Positions 1-9,137 of a stretch of 64,000 nucleotides of DNA are shown here, piece after piece (position 1 is the stretch's first letter; every line of letters begins with the position of its first letter). Under the pieces are notes generated by a model. The model made no database searches. It was given only the letters and a program-made list of their open reading frames with translations, and was not told the DNA's origin. The position numbers and the translations under genes are program-made. The stretch is from Chromatiaceae bacterium (GTDB lineage: Bacteria; Pseudomonadota; Gammaproteobacteria; Chromatiales; Chromatiaceae): positions 62,001 through 126,000 of the forward strand of contig JACKML010000006.1 in the NCBI GenBank assembly GCA_024235415.1, read 5' to 3'.

Positions 1-710
1 TCGACTGGCAGCGTTTTCGCGACATCGCCGACGCGGTGGGCGCCTATCTGCTGGTCGATATGGCGCATATCGCCGGGCTCGTGGCGGCAGGGATCTATCC
101 GAACCCGGTGCAGATTGCTGATGTCACCACGACAACGACGCACAAGACCCTGCGCGGTCCGCGCGCTGGCCTGATCCTGGCCAGGGCCAACCCGGAGATC
201 GAGAAGAAACTGAACTCCGCGGTTTTCCCGGGTGGGCAGGGCGGTCCGTTGATGCATGTGATCGCGGCCAAGGCGGTCGCCTTCAAGGAGGCGATGGAGC
301 CCGGCTTCGTCGCCTACCAGAAGCAGGTCGTGAGGAATGCGCAGGTGATGGCCCAGGTGTTCATGGACCGCGGTTATGACGTGGTATCGAAGGGCACCGA
401 CGATCACCTGTTCCTGGTCAGCTTCATCGAGGCCGGCCTGACGGGCAAGGACGTCGATGCGTGGTTGGGCGCTGCCAATATCACGGTAAACAAGAACGCG
501 GTGCCAAACGATCCGCAGTCGCCTTTTGTCACCTCGGGCATCCGCGTGGGCACCCCTGCGGTGACGACACGTGGCTTCGACGAAGCGGCGTGTGGTGAGC
601 TCGCTGGCTGGATGTGCGACGTCATCGACGGTCGCGGCGATGCCAGTGTGATCGATGCGGTCAAGGCCAGAGTGCTGGAGACATGCGCCAAGCATCCTGT
701 CTACGCCTGA
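1..710 (+). CDS. glyA: Serine hydroxymethyltransferase, 3' part (5' end outside window)
   Basis: This PLP enzyme interconverts serine and glycine with tetrahydrofolate and supplies one-carbon units in the cytosol. The reading frame is open from base 3, so the gene is cut by the window edge; about 235 C-terminal residues remain of the roughly 415 usual for the family. The motif THKTLRGPRAG contains the lysine that binds PLP. The downstream GGPLMH and SGIRVGTPAVTTRGF stretches are also typical of GlyA. nrdR follows after 35 nt on the same strand, an order common in proteobacteria. The identification rests on family-specific motifs and is secure. Confidence 0.97.
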   Translation, partial: DWQRFRDIADAVGAYLLVDMAHIAGLVAAGIYPNPVQIADVTTTTTHKTLRGPRAGLILARANPEIEKKLNSAVFPGGQGGPLMHVIAAKAVAFKEAMEPGFVAYQKQVVRNAQVMAQVFMDRGYDVVSKGTDDHLFLVSFIEAGLTGKDVDAWLGAANITVNKNAVPNDPQSPFVTSGIRVGTPAVTTRGFDEAACGELAGWMCDVIDGRGDASVIDAVKARVLETCAKHPVYA

Positions 711-745
711 TGTCCCACCGGCCGGCCGGGTCGGGGAGCTAGGCC

Positions 746-1249
746 ATGCGCTGTCCCTTCTGCGGAGCCCAGGACACCAAGGTGGTCGATTCGCGCCTGC
801 ACGGCGATGGCGACCAGGTACGGCGGCGGCGTGAATGCACGGTCTGCAAAGAGCGCTTTACCACCTACGAGGCCGCCGAGCTGAACCTGCCGCGGGTGGT
901 GAAGAGCGACGGACGGCGGGTCAATTTCGATGGGCGCAAGCTGCGTGCCGGCATCGAGCGCGCTTTGGAGAAACGACCGGTATCCACCGAAGCGACAGAT
1001 GCCGCGATCAATCACATCACGCGGCGCCTGATGGCCGGCGGTGACAGCGAGGTGTCGTCGCGCAAGATCGGTGAAATGGTAATGGACGAGCTGAAAAAGC
1101 TCGACCAGGTGGCCTATGTGCGGTTTGCGTCGGTCTATCGTCAGTTCCAGGACGTGAATGCGTTTCGCGAAGAGATCGAGCGGCTGGAGAAACAGCTGAC
1201 GCCCGAGGCGCGCCGTCAGCAACTCGATTTCCTCGAAGACGATCAATGA
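746..1249 (+). CDS. nrdR: Transcriptional repressor NrdR
   Basis: NrdR is the nucleotide-sensing repressor of ribonucleotide reductase genes. The 167-residue protein has the family's usual length. It starts with a zinc ribbon (Cys3, Cys6, Cys31, Cys34) ending in ERFTTYE, followed by an ATP-cone domain (about residues 49-139). Its TGA overlaps the ribD ATG by 4 nt, which suggests translational coupling. No nrd gene, and so no obvious target, lies in this window. The start MRCPFC is the canonical NrdR N-terminus. Confidence 0.97.
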   Translation: MRCPFCGAQDTKVVDSRLHGDGDQVRRRRECTVCKERFTTYEAAELNLPRVVKSDGRRVNFDGRKLRAGIERALEKRPVSTEATDAAINHITRRLMAGGDSEVSSRKIGEMVMDELKKLDQVAYVRFASVYRQFQDVNAFREEIERLEKQLTPEARRQQLDFLEDDQ

Positions 1250-2394
1250 GCGGCGCCTGCAGCGCCGATGACCACCGTTTCATGGCGCACGCCCTGCGCC
1301 TGGCCGAACGCGGCCTGTATACGACCGACCCCAATCCGCGCGTCGGCTGTGTGCTGGTGCGCAACGGGCAGGTGGTCGGCGAGGGTTGGCACCGAAAGGC
1401 CGGGGAGCCCCATGCCGAGCGCATCGCGCTGGCGGCCGCGGGTGACAGCGCGCGCGGCGCGACGGCCTATGTCACGCTGGAGCCCTGCGCCCATCATGGG
1501 CGTACACCACCCTGCGCACAGGGGCTGATCGATGCTGGCGTGGGCCGTGTTGTGGCGGCAATGACCGATCCCAACCCGCTGGTGGCCGGTGGTGGACTGG
1601 CGATGCTGCGCGATGCCGGGGTCGACACGGAGGTTGGTCTCCTCGCCGCCGATGCCGAGAGGCTCAATCCCGGGTTTCTGCAGCGCATGCGTCACGGTCG
1701 TCCCTATGTGCGCTGCAAGCTGGCGATGAGCCTGGATGGCCGGACCGCGATGGCCAGCGGTGAGAGCCAGTGGATAACCGGTGCCGATGCGCGCCTTGAC
1801 GTGCAGCGGCTGCGTGCCCGCAGCAGCGCCGTGGTCACCGGGGTCGGCAGCGTGCTGGCGGATGATCCCTCGATGAACGTTCGCCTGGAGCCCGGGCAAC
1901 TGGCCGGCGTCGAGACCGTCGACTATCTGCGCCAGCCGCTGCGTGTGGTGCTCGATACCCGGCTGCGCACGCCACCGCGTGCCCGCATGCTCAGCCTGCC
2001 GGGTGAGACTCTGATCGTGTGCGGCGAGTCCGCACCGCGCGAGACAGAAGCGGAACTGCGCGCCGCCGGTGCCGATGTGCTGCGCCTGCCGCAGCTTGGC
2101 GGGCGCATCGATCTGCCGGGTCTGTTGCGGGCACTGGGTGCCCGCGGTATCAACGAGGTGCTGATCGAGAGCGGGGCGACGCTTGCTGGTCACGCGTTGC
2201 TGGCGGGGGTGGTGGACGTGTTGATCGTCTACCTGGCCCCGCACCTGCTCGGACATGTGGCACGTGGTCTGGTCAACCTGCCCGGTCTGGAGCGGCTGAG
2301 TGAGCGTGTGCAGCTTGCGTTCATCGATGTGCGCCGTGTCGGCGCCGACCTGCGGATCGAGCTGGCGCCGTCGCTCAGATCCGGAAATGCCTGA
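1246..2394 (+). CDS. ribD: Bifunctional pyrimidine deaminase/reductase RibD
   Basis: RibD carries out the second and third steps of riboflavin synthesis, deaminating and then reducing the pyrimidine made from GTP. The N-terminal deaminase has the zinc motifs HAERIAL and EPCAHHGRTPPC (about residues 50-85). The C-terminal NADPH reductase starts near residue 145 (KLAMSLDGRTAM). The length of 382 aa is normal. The start overlaps the nrdR stop. The 3' end overlaps the convergent chemoreceptor gene by 20 nt. The rest of the pathway (ribE, ribBA-type, ribH) lies within the next 6.5 kb on the same strand. Confidence 0.96.
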   Translation: MSGACSADDHRFMAHALRLAERGLYTTDPNPRVGCVLVRNGQVVGEGWHRKAGEPHAERIALAAAGDSARGATAYVTLEPCAHHGRTPPCAQGLIDAGVGRVVAAMTDPNPLVAGGGLAMLRDAGVDTEVGLLAADAERLNPGFLQRMRHGRPYVRCKLAMSLDGRTAMASGESQWITGADARLDVQRLRARSSAVVTGVGSVLADDPSMNVRLEPGQLAGVETVDYLRQPLRVVLDTRLRTPPRARMLSLPGETLIVCGESAPRETEAELRAAGADVLRLPQLGGRIDLPGLLRALGARGINEVLIESGATLAGHALLAGVVDVLIVYLAPHLLGHVARGLVNLPGLERLSERVQLAFIDVRRVGADLRIELAPSLRSGNA

Positions 2395-4402
2395 TCAGGC
2401 CGTCCAGCTGGCCTGACAGCTGTGACAGCGAGCGTGCGGCATCACTCAAGCGGTGGTTGTCGGTAACGATCTCCTCGCCATCACTGTTGATCCTTACCAG
2501 ACTTCGCGAGATGTCTTCGGCGACGGCGAACTGTTCTGCGGCTGCACTGGCGATCTGCTGGTTCATACCCTGGATGCTGGCGACCGAGATGACGATATTG
2601 CTCAACGACTCACCGGTCTGCTCACCTTTCTCGACCGTGGACTGGGCCATCTTGCTGCTCTCACTCATGACGCGTGCGGCCTCGCGCGCCTGCGTCTGCA
2701 GACGTTCGACCATCCCCAAAATCTCGGCGGTTGACTGCTGGGTGCGGTTGGCCAGGGTGCGTACCTCGTCGGCGACGACAGAGAATCCACGGCCCTGATC
2801 ACCGGCCCGTGCGGCCTCGATTGCCGCATTCAACGCCAGCAGGTTGGTCTGTTCGGCGATGCCCTCGATGACATCGATGACGCCACCAATTGCATCGCTT
2901 TCGCGTTCCAGCGACTGAATGGTAGTGCTGGCCGACTCGACCTGCTGGCCGAGGGTCTGGATAGCCCGCAGCGTGCCCTCGATGATCGATTGACCGGAGT
3001 TTGCTTCGGAATGTGCTCGGGTGGCGCTGTCCAGCGCCCCTTGCGCAGAGTCCGCGACGTTGGACACGGTATGGGACATTTCCTGGGTCGCTGTCGCTAT
3101 CTGCGCCGTCTCGGCCTGCTGGCGGCTCGAGCGGTCCAGGTTCGCATTGGTCATTGCGTCCATCTGGTCGGACGACAGACTGAGCTGACGTATTGCATCG
3201 CTGACCCGGCTGACGGTTTCGTGGATCTTGTCGGCAAATTCATTGAACGACCGACTGACGTCGCTGATCTCGTCCGTGCCGTTGACGTCGAGGCGCGCGG
3301 TCAGGTCGCCATCACCGCTGGCAATCTCACGCATGCGGCCGGCGACACGGCGCAGTGGCGCAGCGATCGTGCGAATGCTCGTAAGGTAGGCGGCGAAGGC
3401 CATGACCAGACCGATCAGGATCAGGCTGCTGACCAGCCAGATCGCCGAGCTGCGCGAATCCGACGCCGCCGACAGTTGCTCGGCGACGATGCCGCGGGTT
3501 ACGTCTTCGATCTGTCGTGCGTCTTCCATCAAGGCATCGGCCACCTCGCCGTAGCGCTGGCGTGTTCGACGCAGGTCGACGTGAGTCTGCAGCGCAACCT
3601 GGAACTGCGCCTCATTTGCCGCAGCAAGTTGGTTGAGCGCAGCATCGAAGGTCTGTGAGGCGAAGGGGCCGCGGCCCACCGGCTTGCCGCGCAGTGATTC
3701 CGAATCGGCGAGCTGCGCAATGTAGACCTTGAGATCCCCGAGGCTGATCTCTGCCGTCTGCAGGAGTTCGGGGTCTTCCGGCACATCGAGCAACTGGCGG
3801 TAGTCGAAGAGGCGGGTCATCAATGCCAGGCGGGCGTCCGACGTGGCGGATACGATTGCCCATTCCTCGGAGTTGCGTGCGCCGCTCGATTCGCCCTCGG
3901 CAATCCCAGCGTTCCACTCCATGTTTACCAGTGCCTGGCTGGCCTGTTCCTCGATGACGAGCAGCAGGTCCTTGGTTTGCTGAACCGTGGTGAGGAAGTC
4001 CTGGTAATGAGTGACATAGCTGTTGTGCAGTTCCAGCAATGCGTGGCGGACGCGGTTGAAGTCGGTCATCTTGGTGCGGACCCGATCAAGTTGTCCGACA
4101 GGGACCAGTCCAGCCTTTTCGATGGACTGGAACGCATTGGCCGCCAGTTCGCTGCCTGATGCAATCTGTGCGTCTGCTTTTTCTGCACCGCCGCCAAGCG
4201 CAGCGTCAACTCCGATCATCTGCAGCAAAACGCCGCGGATACCCTTGTCGACAGCGCCGACTGTGCTGTCGACCGGGCCCGTAATGCGGCCGAGTGCGTC
4301 GCTGATCCGTTCTGAGGCGAGCAGACCTGCCGTACCTATTGCTGCCAGGAGGGCGGCCATGAAGAGATAGCCGAGACCGATTCGTTTGCCGACGTTGAGC
4401 AC
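2375..4402 (-). CDS. Methyl-accepting chemotaxis protein
   Basis: This is a membrane chemoreceptor expected to signal through CheW/CheA. I prefer the GTG start at 4402 (675 aa) because it places a short charged segment directly before the first membrane helix (about residues 8-30). Upstream in-frame starts would add a proline-rich tail. A periplasmic helical domain of about 280 residues follows, then a second helix near 318-343, a HAMP domain, and a cytoplasmic signalling domain. The conserved hairpin tip reads GIAEQTNLLALNAAIEAARAG. No che genes are nearby, so it is an orphan receptor inserted between ribD and ribE. Its ligand cannot be predicted. Confidence 0.93.
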   Translation of the reverse strand: MLNVGKRIGLGYLFMAALLAAIGTAGLLASERISDALGRITGPVDSTVGAVDKGIRGVLLQMIGVDAALGGGAEKADAQIASGSELAANAFQSIEKAGLVPVGQLDRVRTKMTDFNRVRHALLELHNSYVTHYQDFLTTVQQTKDLLLVIEEQASQALVNMEWNAGIAEGESSGARNSEEWAIVSATSDARLALMTRLFDYRQLLDVPEDPELLQTAEISLGDLKVYIAQLADSESLRGKPVGRGPFASQTFDAALNQLAAANEAQFQVALQTHVDLRRTRQRYGEVADALMEDARQIEDVTRGIVAEQLSAASDSRSSAIWLVSSLILIGLVMAFAAYLTSIRTIAAPLRRVAGRMREIASGDGDLTARLDVNGTDEISDVSRSFNEFADKIHETVSRVSDAIRQLSLSSDQMDAMTNANLDRSSRQQAETAQIATATQEMSHTVSNVADSAQGALDSATRAHSEANSGQSIIEGTLRAIQTLGQQVESASTTIQSLERESDAIGGVIDVIEGIAEQTNLLALNAAIEAARAGDQGRGFSVVADEVRTLANRTQQSTAEILGMVERLQTQAREAARVMSESSKMAQSTVEKGEQTGESLSNIVISVASIQGMNQQIASAAAEQFAVAEDISRSLVRINSDGEEIVTDNHRLSDAARSLSQLSGQLDGLIRHFRI

Positions 4403-4530
4403 GGAATTTCCCTGCGAAAGAAGTCTTGGTGGGAGATTCGGCACAGCGGCGGCGAACTTTAGATTCTGACTGCCGGGCACAGTAGAATTGGCATTCGATG
4501 CGCGAAATCGGGCTCAAGGGGACCAGGCGT

Positions 4531-5196
4531 ATGTTTACGGGGATCATCGAGGCGGTGGGCGAGGTCGCTGAACTGCAGTCACGCGGCGGCGATGTGCGCC
4601 TTCGCATCCGTACCGGAAAGCTCGATCTCGGGGATGTCGCGCTGGGTGACAGTATCGCCGTCAACGGGGTCTGTCTCACTGCGGTCGAACTGCCGGGTGA
4701 CGGCTTCGTCGCCGATGTGTCGCGCGAGACCCTCTCGCTGACCAGCCTTGGACAACTCAAGGCGGGCGGCAGGGTGAATCTGGAGAAGGCACTTACTCTT
4801 TCCGCCAGGCTCGGCGGACACCTGGTCAGTGGACACGTCGATGGTCTAGGGTCGGTCGTCGAGCGTCATGACGATGCCCGCTCGGTGCGGTTCGCCATTG
4901 CCGCACCAGATGATCTGGCCCGTTATATCGCGCACAAGGGGTCGATAACCGTGGATGGAACGAGCCTCACCGTCAACGCGGTGAGCGGGAGCCGGTTCGA
5001 ACTCAATATCGTGCCGCACACGCTGCAGGAAACCATCATGGGCGATTATGCGCCGGGCCACCGGGTGAACCTCGAAGTCGACCTGGTGGCACGCTATCTG
5101 GAAAGGCTGCTGTTGGGCGACAATGCGGCTCAGCCGCAGGCTTCAGCGGTCGACCTGGCGATGTTGCTACGGACCGGTTTTGTCAAAGGCCAGTGA
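4531..5196 (+). CDS. ribE: Riboflavin synthase, alpha chain type
   Basis: The enzyme dismutates two 6,7-dimethyl-8-ribityllumazine molecules into riboflavin plus a pyrimidine, the last step of the pathway. MFTGIIEAVG at the chosen ATG (4531) is the canonical N-terminus. An AAGGGGA ribosome site lies 9-15 nt upstream, so an earlier in-frame ATG at 4498 is rejected. Two homologous lumazine-binding halves are visible, each with an NGVCLT- or DGTSLT-like motif (about residues 47 and 146). The length of 221 aa is normal. It is separated from ribD by the chemoreceptor gene on the other strand. Confidence 0.96.
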   Translation: MFTGIIEAVGEVAELQSRGGDVRLRIRTGKLDLGDVALGDSIAVNGVCLTAVELPGDGFVADVSRETLSLTSLGQLKAGGRVNLEKALTLSARLGGHLVSGHVDGLGSVVERHDDARSVRFAIAAPDDLARYIAHKGSITVDGTSLTVNAVSGSRFELNIVPHTLQETIMGDYAPGHRVNLEVDLVARYLERLLLGDNAAQPQASAVDLAMLLRTGFVKGQ

Positions 5197-5330
5197 ACTG
5201 CGCCGCAACGATCCGGACCGGGCAGGGGGCGGGCCACTCGGCGATCCAGGCGCCGGCTGACCGATGTTCCGGTTGTGGGCAAACGACGCACCGCTTCGGC
5301 AGTGGCAGGTGTCCCGGTTCGTCAGCCCGT
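5197..5330. other. Convergent intergenic spacer
   Basis: This spacer of 134 nt lies between the converging ribE and patatin genes. It is GC-rich and has short imperfect inverted repeats, but I find no clear stem followed by a T-run. No supported gene is present. Confidence 0.5.
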
Positions 5331-6254
5331 TCAGTCATGTCTGTGGTCGAGGCGCTCGATCTCTTTTTCAGCCCAGTATTCCCCGGCCTCGATGACCTCC
5401 GCCGCGCGGTAGAACTCGTGCGCAGCGCAGGTGTCGATCGGGATCTCGATCAGCACGTCGGGCGGGTAGGCGGCCAGCATGCAGCGCGCGATGCTGGACT
5501 GCATCGCATCCAGTGACAGCAATGCCGCGTCGGTTAGCGACAGGTTCGGCCGGTCTGTTGCGTCTTCCTCATGCAGGCCAAGTCGCTCTTGCAACTGGTC
5601 GATGAATGCCTCGATCTTTTTTTGGTAGCGGTGCCGCGGTTTTTCGATTGTTTTACGCACGGCGTCGTGACGACTGGACCCGCCGACCCGCTTGGGGACC
5701 CCTGACAGGCTGACCGCGATGATCGCGTCGGTCGGGTCCTGCAGCGTCGGTGCGATCGGCACCGGGTTGAGGATGCCGCCGTCGAGCAGCGGCCGACCCT
5801 TGATCATGTGCGGCGTGAACACGGTGGGTACGGCGATCGAGGCACGGATTGCATCGAACAGGTCACCGCGCCGCAGCCATACCTCTTTGCGTGTCAGCAC
5901 GTCGGTTGCGACGATGCTCAGTGGAATCGGCAGGTCTTCGATCCGGTGGGTGCCAACGAAATGCTGCAGCGTCTGCATCAGCATCTCGCCTTTCAACATG
6001 CCGGCTCCGCCCCAGGCCACATCGAGATAGCGCAGGACGTTGAACTCGGTCAGTTCCTGCACCCATTCGGCATATTCGTCGAGTTTGCCGGCTGCATAAA
6101 AGCCACCGATCAGCGCGCCGATAGAACTGCCGGAAATCGCGCCGATCTTCCAGCCATGGCGTTCCAGTACGCGTATCACCCCGATGTGTGCGAGGCCACG
6201 GGCACCGCCGCTTCCAAGGACCAGGGAGATGGTTTTGTCGCTGCTTGGGGTCAT
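5331..6254 (-). CDS. Patatin-like phospholipase (RssA/YchK-type)
   Basis: This is a predicted serine lipid hydrolase with a Ser-Asp dyad. All signature elements are present in the first 190 residues. They are an oxyanion-hole glycine loop GSGGARG (about 14-20), a nucleophile elbow GSSIG (about 43-47), and the catalytic DGG (about 167-169). The length (307 aa) and the absence of a signal peptide match the cytosolic bacterial RssA-like subgroup. The class II aldolase-like gene lies 108 nt upstream on the same strand, so the two may be cotranscribed. The physiological lipid substrate is unknown. Confidence 0.9.
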   Translation of the reverse strand: MTPSSDKTISLVLGSGGARGLAHIGVIRVLERHGWKIGAISGSSIGALIGGFYAAGKLDEYAEWVQELTEFNVLRYLDVAWGGAGMLKGEMLMQTLQHFVGTHRIEDLPIPLSIVATDVLTRKEVWLRRGDLFDAIRASIAVPTVFTPHMIKGRPLLDGGILNPVPIAPTLQDPTDAIIAVSLSGVPKRVGGSSRHDAVRKTIEKPRHRYQKKIEAFIDQLQERLGLHEEDATDRPNLSLTDAALLSLDAMQSSIARCMLAAYPPDVLIEIPIDTCAAHEFYRAAEVIEAGEYWAEKEIERLDHRHD

Positions 6255-6362
6255 GGCATTTCGCGTGAGGCGGTGGCAGTGGGCGCCCTGGATGGGTGCC
6301 TGTCGAACAGTAGCACAGGCGGCTGTAATGCCAGCGACCGAATCCCGGGCCGGTCGATCGGC

Positions 6363-7001
6363 TCAAGTCGCCGTGGTTGCGTGCAACCGGGCGGCGTCTG
6401 TGAGCGCAGCGAACAGCAGTTCCTCCGCGCCACCCATGTCCGCCGCGAACGCGACCACCCCGTCTTCGTGGCCGCCCATCGCGATCAACCCCTGATCGCC
6501 GTGTCCGGGTGCGCGCAGCAGGCGGCGCATCTCGCGTGCCATCGCCGGGGTGCCATAACCGGCGCTGTCCGCCGTCAGCGGCAGGTCGAGCGCCCTGGCG
6601 TGCTGCCATATCAGGGGAGAGTGGACATGGATCACCGCATTTACGGCCGGCAGCTCGCGGTAGATCTGGCCATGCGTCATGGCCTCTGATGACGGGCGCG
6701 CAGGGCCGCTGGCGCTGAGCCGGTTGCCGTCGGCATTAAACGCCTCGACCCAGGCCAGGTCGTCGGCCCGCAACGCAGACCGGCCTCCGGTCTGGGTGCC
6801 GGAGATCACGAAACCACTGGGCGCGCGCAAACTGATGTTGCCGAACGCCAAACCTTCGTAACGCGCGGGATCCTGACCGATCAGACCGCGCACCCGGCAG
6901 CGCGCGAAGGCGTCAAAAAGCGGTTGCAGATCGACCGCAGCAGGCAGATCGCCGGGTCGGTAGTCGAGCCGGTACTGGATGACGCCTTCAGATTCCGTCA
7001 T
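6363..7001 (-). CDS. Class II aldolase/adducin family protein
   Basis: The protein is related to fuculose-phosphate aldolase and methylthioribulose-phosphate dehydratase, zinc enzymes acting on sugar phosphates. The zinc ligands are visible as HVHS (about residues 92-95) and a later histidine in GGHEDG, with the catalytic acid in SSEAMTHG (about 72). I chose the ATG at 7001 (MTESEGV, 212 aa) because the longer form would run into the ribBA promoter region. It diverges from ribBA and lies upstream of the patatin gene. The substrate cannot be told from sequence, so I give no gene symbol. Confidence 0.85.
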   Translation of the reverse strand: MTESEGVIQYRLDYRPGDLPAAVDLQPLFDAFARCRVRGLIGQDPARYEGLAFGNISLRAPSGFVISGTQTGGRSALRADDLAWVEAFNADGNRLSASGPARPSSEAMTHGQIYRELPAVNAVIHVHSPLIWQHARALDLPLTADSAGYGTPAMAREMRRLLRAPGHGDQGLIAMGGHEDGVVAFAADMGGAEELLFAALTDAARLHATTAT

Positions 7002-7067
7002 TCGGGCATTCTCTCGGACAGGGCAAGACTGGTAGACTGCACCGTTTGCCAAAACAGTTGCAGCGAC

Positions 7068-8183
7068 ATGGCACTGAATACAACCGAAGAAATCATCGAA
7101 GATCTGCGCCGCGGCCGTATGGTCATCATCATGGACGATGAGGACCGCGAAAACGAGGGTGATCTGATCCTGGCGTCAGAGAAGACGACACCCGAGGCGA
7201 TCAATTTCATGGCCAAATACGGCCGTGGCCTGATCTGCCTGACGCTGACCAAGGAGCGCTGCCGCCAGCTGCGCCTGCCGCTGATGGTCAACAGCGACAA
7301 CCAGCTCGAGTCGACCAATTTCACGGTCTCGATCGAGGCGGCGGAAGGTGTGACCACCGGTATCTCTGCGGCGGACCGTGCCACGACGGTTCTGGCGGCG
7401 GTCAAGCCCGATGCACAGCCGCAGGACCTGGTGCAGCCTGGACACATCTTTCCACTGATGGCGCAGCCGGGCGGCGTGCTGGTACGCGCCGGACATACCG
7501 AGGCCGGTTGTGACCTGGCGCGCCTGGCAGGGTTTTCACCCAGTTCGGTGATCGTCGAGATTCTCAACGAGGACGGCAGCATGGCGCGCCGTCCCGATCT
7601 GGAGAAGTTCGCGGCCGCGCACAACCTCAAGATCGGCACCATTGCCGACCTGATCCAGTACCGGATCAAGAACGAGAAGACAGTTGAGAGGGTCACGTCG
7701 TGCAACCTGCCGACGCGACGTGGCGATTTCCAGCTGGTCGCCTATCAGGACGTGATCGGCAACGAGATGCACCTCGCACTGGTCAAGGGTGAGATCAGCC
7801 CGGACCGGCCGACCCTGGTGCGGGTACACGTGCAGAACACGCTGTGCGACCTGTTCGAGAGCGCGCGTGACTGCGGCTGGCCGCTGCGCCGGGTGATGGA
7901 CCAGGTGTCGTCAGAAGGTGAGGGTGTGATCGTGGTGCTGCGCAACTACGACACTGCACGCGATATCATCCATCGTATCCAGGATTACAAGTGGCACGGC
8001 GTCGAGGATGCGATTCCGGAACGTCAGAAATCCAAAGACGACGACTTGCGCACCATCGGCGTCGGGGCACAGATCCTGTCCGATCTCGGGGTGCGCAGGA
8101 TGCGCGTGATGAGCGCGCCGAAGCACCTACATGCGCTTGCCGGTTTCGAACTCGAAGTGGTCGAGTTCGTCGATACCGAGTGA
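7068..8183 (+). CDS. ribBA: 3,4-dihydroxy-2-butanone-4-phosphate synthase with degenerate GTP cyclohydrolase II-like domain
   Basis: The N-terminal domain (about residues 1-205) makes the four-carbon riboflavin precursor from ribulose 5-phosphate. It has the acidic DDEDRENEGDL loop, GRGLICL and RAGHTEAGCDLARL. The C-terminal half resembles GTP cyclohydrolase II, but the three-cysteine zinc site is damaged: where active enzymes have SEC...RCDCG, this one has VQN...RDCG. The second domain is therefore probably not a working cyclohydrolase, as described for proteobacterial RibBX variants. The start at 7068 gives MALNTTEEI, 371 aa. A separate ribA must be elsewhere. A TAGACT -10-like hexamer lies at 7033-7038. 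Confidence 0.93.
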   Translation: MALNTTEEIIEDLRRGRMVIIMDDEDRENEGDLILASEKTTPEAINFMAKYGRGLICLTLTKERCRQLRLPLMVNSDNQLESTNFTVSIEAAEGVTTGISAADRATTVLAAVKPDAQPQDLVQPGHIFPLMAQPGGVLVRAGHTEAGCDLARLAGFSPSSVIVEILNEDGSMARRPDLEKFAAAHNLKIGTIADLIQYRIKNEKTVERVTSCNLPTRRGDFQLVAYQDVIGNEMHLALVKGEISPDRPTLVRVHVQNTLCDLFESARDCGWPLRRVMDQVSSEGEGVIVVLRNYDTARDIIHRIQDYKWHGVEDAIPERQKSKDDDLRTIGVGAQILSDLGVRRMRVMSAPKHLHALAGFELEVVEFVDTE

Positions 8184-8216
8184 CAGCGACGCGATGACCT
8201 TGAAGAGGATTACTGC

Positions 8217-8684
8217 ATGAGCATCAAAACCATCGAGGGTGGTCTGACGGTCACCAATGCCCGTTTCTGTGTCGTGGTCGCGCGCTGGAACAGTTTCGTC
8301 GTCGACAGCCTCGAGGCAGGCGCCATCGACACCCTGAAGCGTCACGGTACGCCGGAGGACAACATCACCATCGTGCGACTGCCCGGTGCCTTCGAGATGC
8401 CGCTGGTGCTGGACAAGATCGCCGCCAAGGGCGGGTACGATGCGATCGTCGCGCTGGGTGCGGTCATTCGTGGCGGCACACCGCATTTCGAGTACGTTGC
8501 CGGCGAATGCGTGAAGGGTATGGCGCAGGTCACACTCAAACACGGCATCCCGATCGCTTTCGGCGTGTTGACGGTCGACAGCATCGAACAGGCGATCGAA
8601 CGTGCGGGTACCAAGGCCGGCAACAAGGGTGGCGAGGCCGCCGCATCGGCCATCGAGATGGTCAACCTGTTGCGTGAAATCTGA
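8217..8684 (+). CDS. ribH: 6,7-dimethyl-8-ribityllumazine synthase
   Basis: The enzyme condenses the pyrimidine and the four-carbon unit into the lumazine that RibE uses; the family forms large icosahedral or decameric shells. The 155-residue protein contains the substrate loops RWNSFVVDSL, PGAFEMPL and GAVIRGGTPHFEYVA, and the C-terminal NKGGEAA phosphate-binding stretch. It sits 33 nt after ribBA and 12 nt before nusB, the usual proteobacterial order, so cotranscription is likely. Confidence 0.97.
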   Translation: MSIKTIEGGLTVTNARFCVVVARWNSFVVDSLEAGAIDTLKRHGTPEDNITIVRLPGAFEMPLVLDKIAAKGGYDAIVALGAVIRGGTPHFEYVAGECVKGMAQVTLKHGIPIAFGVLTVDSIEQAIERAGTKAGNKGGEAAASAIEMVNLLREI

Positions 8685-8696
8685 GGGTATCGGGAC

Positions 8697-9125
8697 GTGA
8701 GCCGGCAACGCAGTCGTTCGCGCAGTCTGGCGATCCAGGCGCTGTACCAGTGGCAGATGGCCGGTCAGGACGTCGGTGCCATCATCAACCATTTCATGAT
8801 CGAGCAGGACGCCAAGAAGTTCGACACCGATTATTTCTCCGAACTGGTGCGTGGGGTGCCGGCACGCCTGGGGGAACTGGACCTGGCGTTGGCACCCTGT
8901 ATCGACCGCGCGCTCGAATCGGTTGACCCGGTCGAGCGCGCCATCCTGCGCCTGGGTGCCTATGAACTGATTGAGCACCCGGAAATCCCTTATCGCGTGG
9001 TCATCAACGAGGCGGTCGAGCTGGCCAAGACGTTTGGTGCCGAGCAGGGCCATCGCTATGTCAACGGTGTGCTCGACAAGGCCGCGCGTACCCTGCGCCC
9101 GCTGGAGGCGGCGGCCCGGCGCTGA
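8697..9125 (+). CDS. nusB: Transcription antitermination factor NusB
   Basis: NusB binds boxA RNA together with S10 and supports rRNA antitermination. The 142-residue all-helical protein starts with GTG and an arginine-rich RNA-binding N-terminus (SRQRSRSRSLAIQALYQW). The later RAILRLGAYEL and INEAVELAKTFG motifs are diagnostic. It lies in the ribH-nusB-thiL-pgpA run found widely in gammaproteobacteria. Confidence 0.97.
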   Translation: MSRQRSRSRSLAIQALYQWQMAGQDVGAIINHFMIEQDAKKFDTDYFSELVRGVPARLGELDLALAPCIDRALESVDPVERAILRLGAYELIEHPEIPYRVVINEAVELAKTFGAEQGHRYVNGVLDKAARTLRPLEAAARR

Positions 9126-9137
9126 CCGCACCGTGCT

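Noticed and set aside
7002..7067. FMN riboswitch before ribBA
   Set aside because: The 66-nt gap is too short for the full RFN element, and no conserved RFN core is visible.
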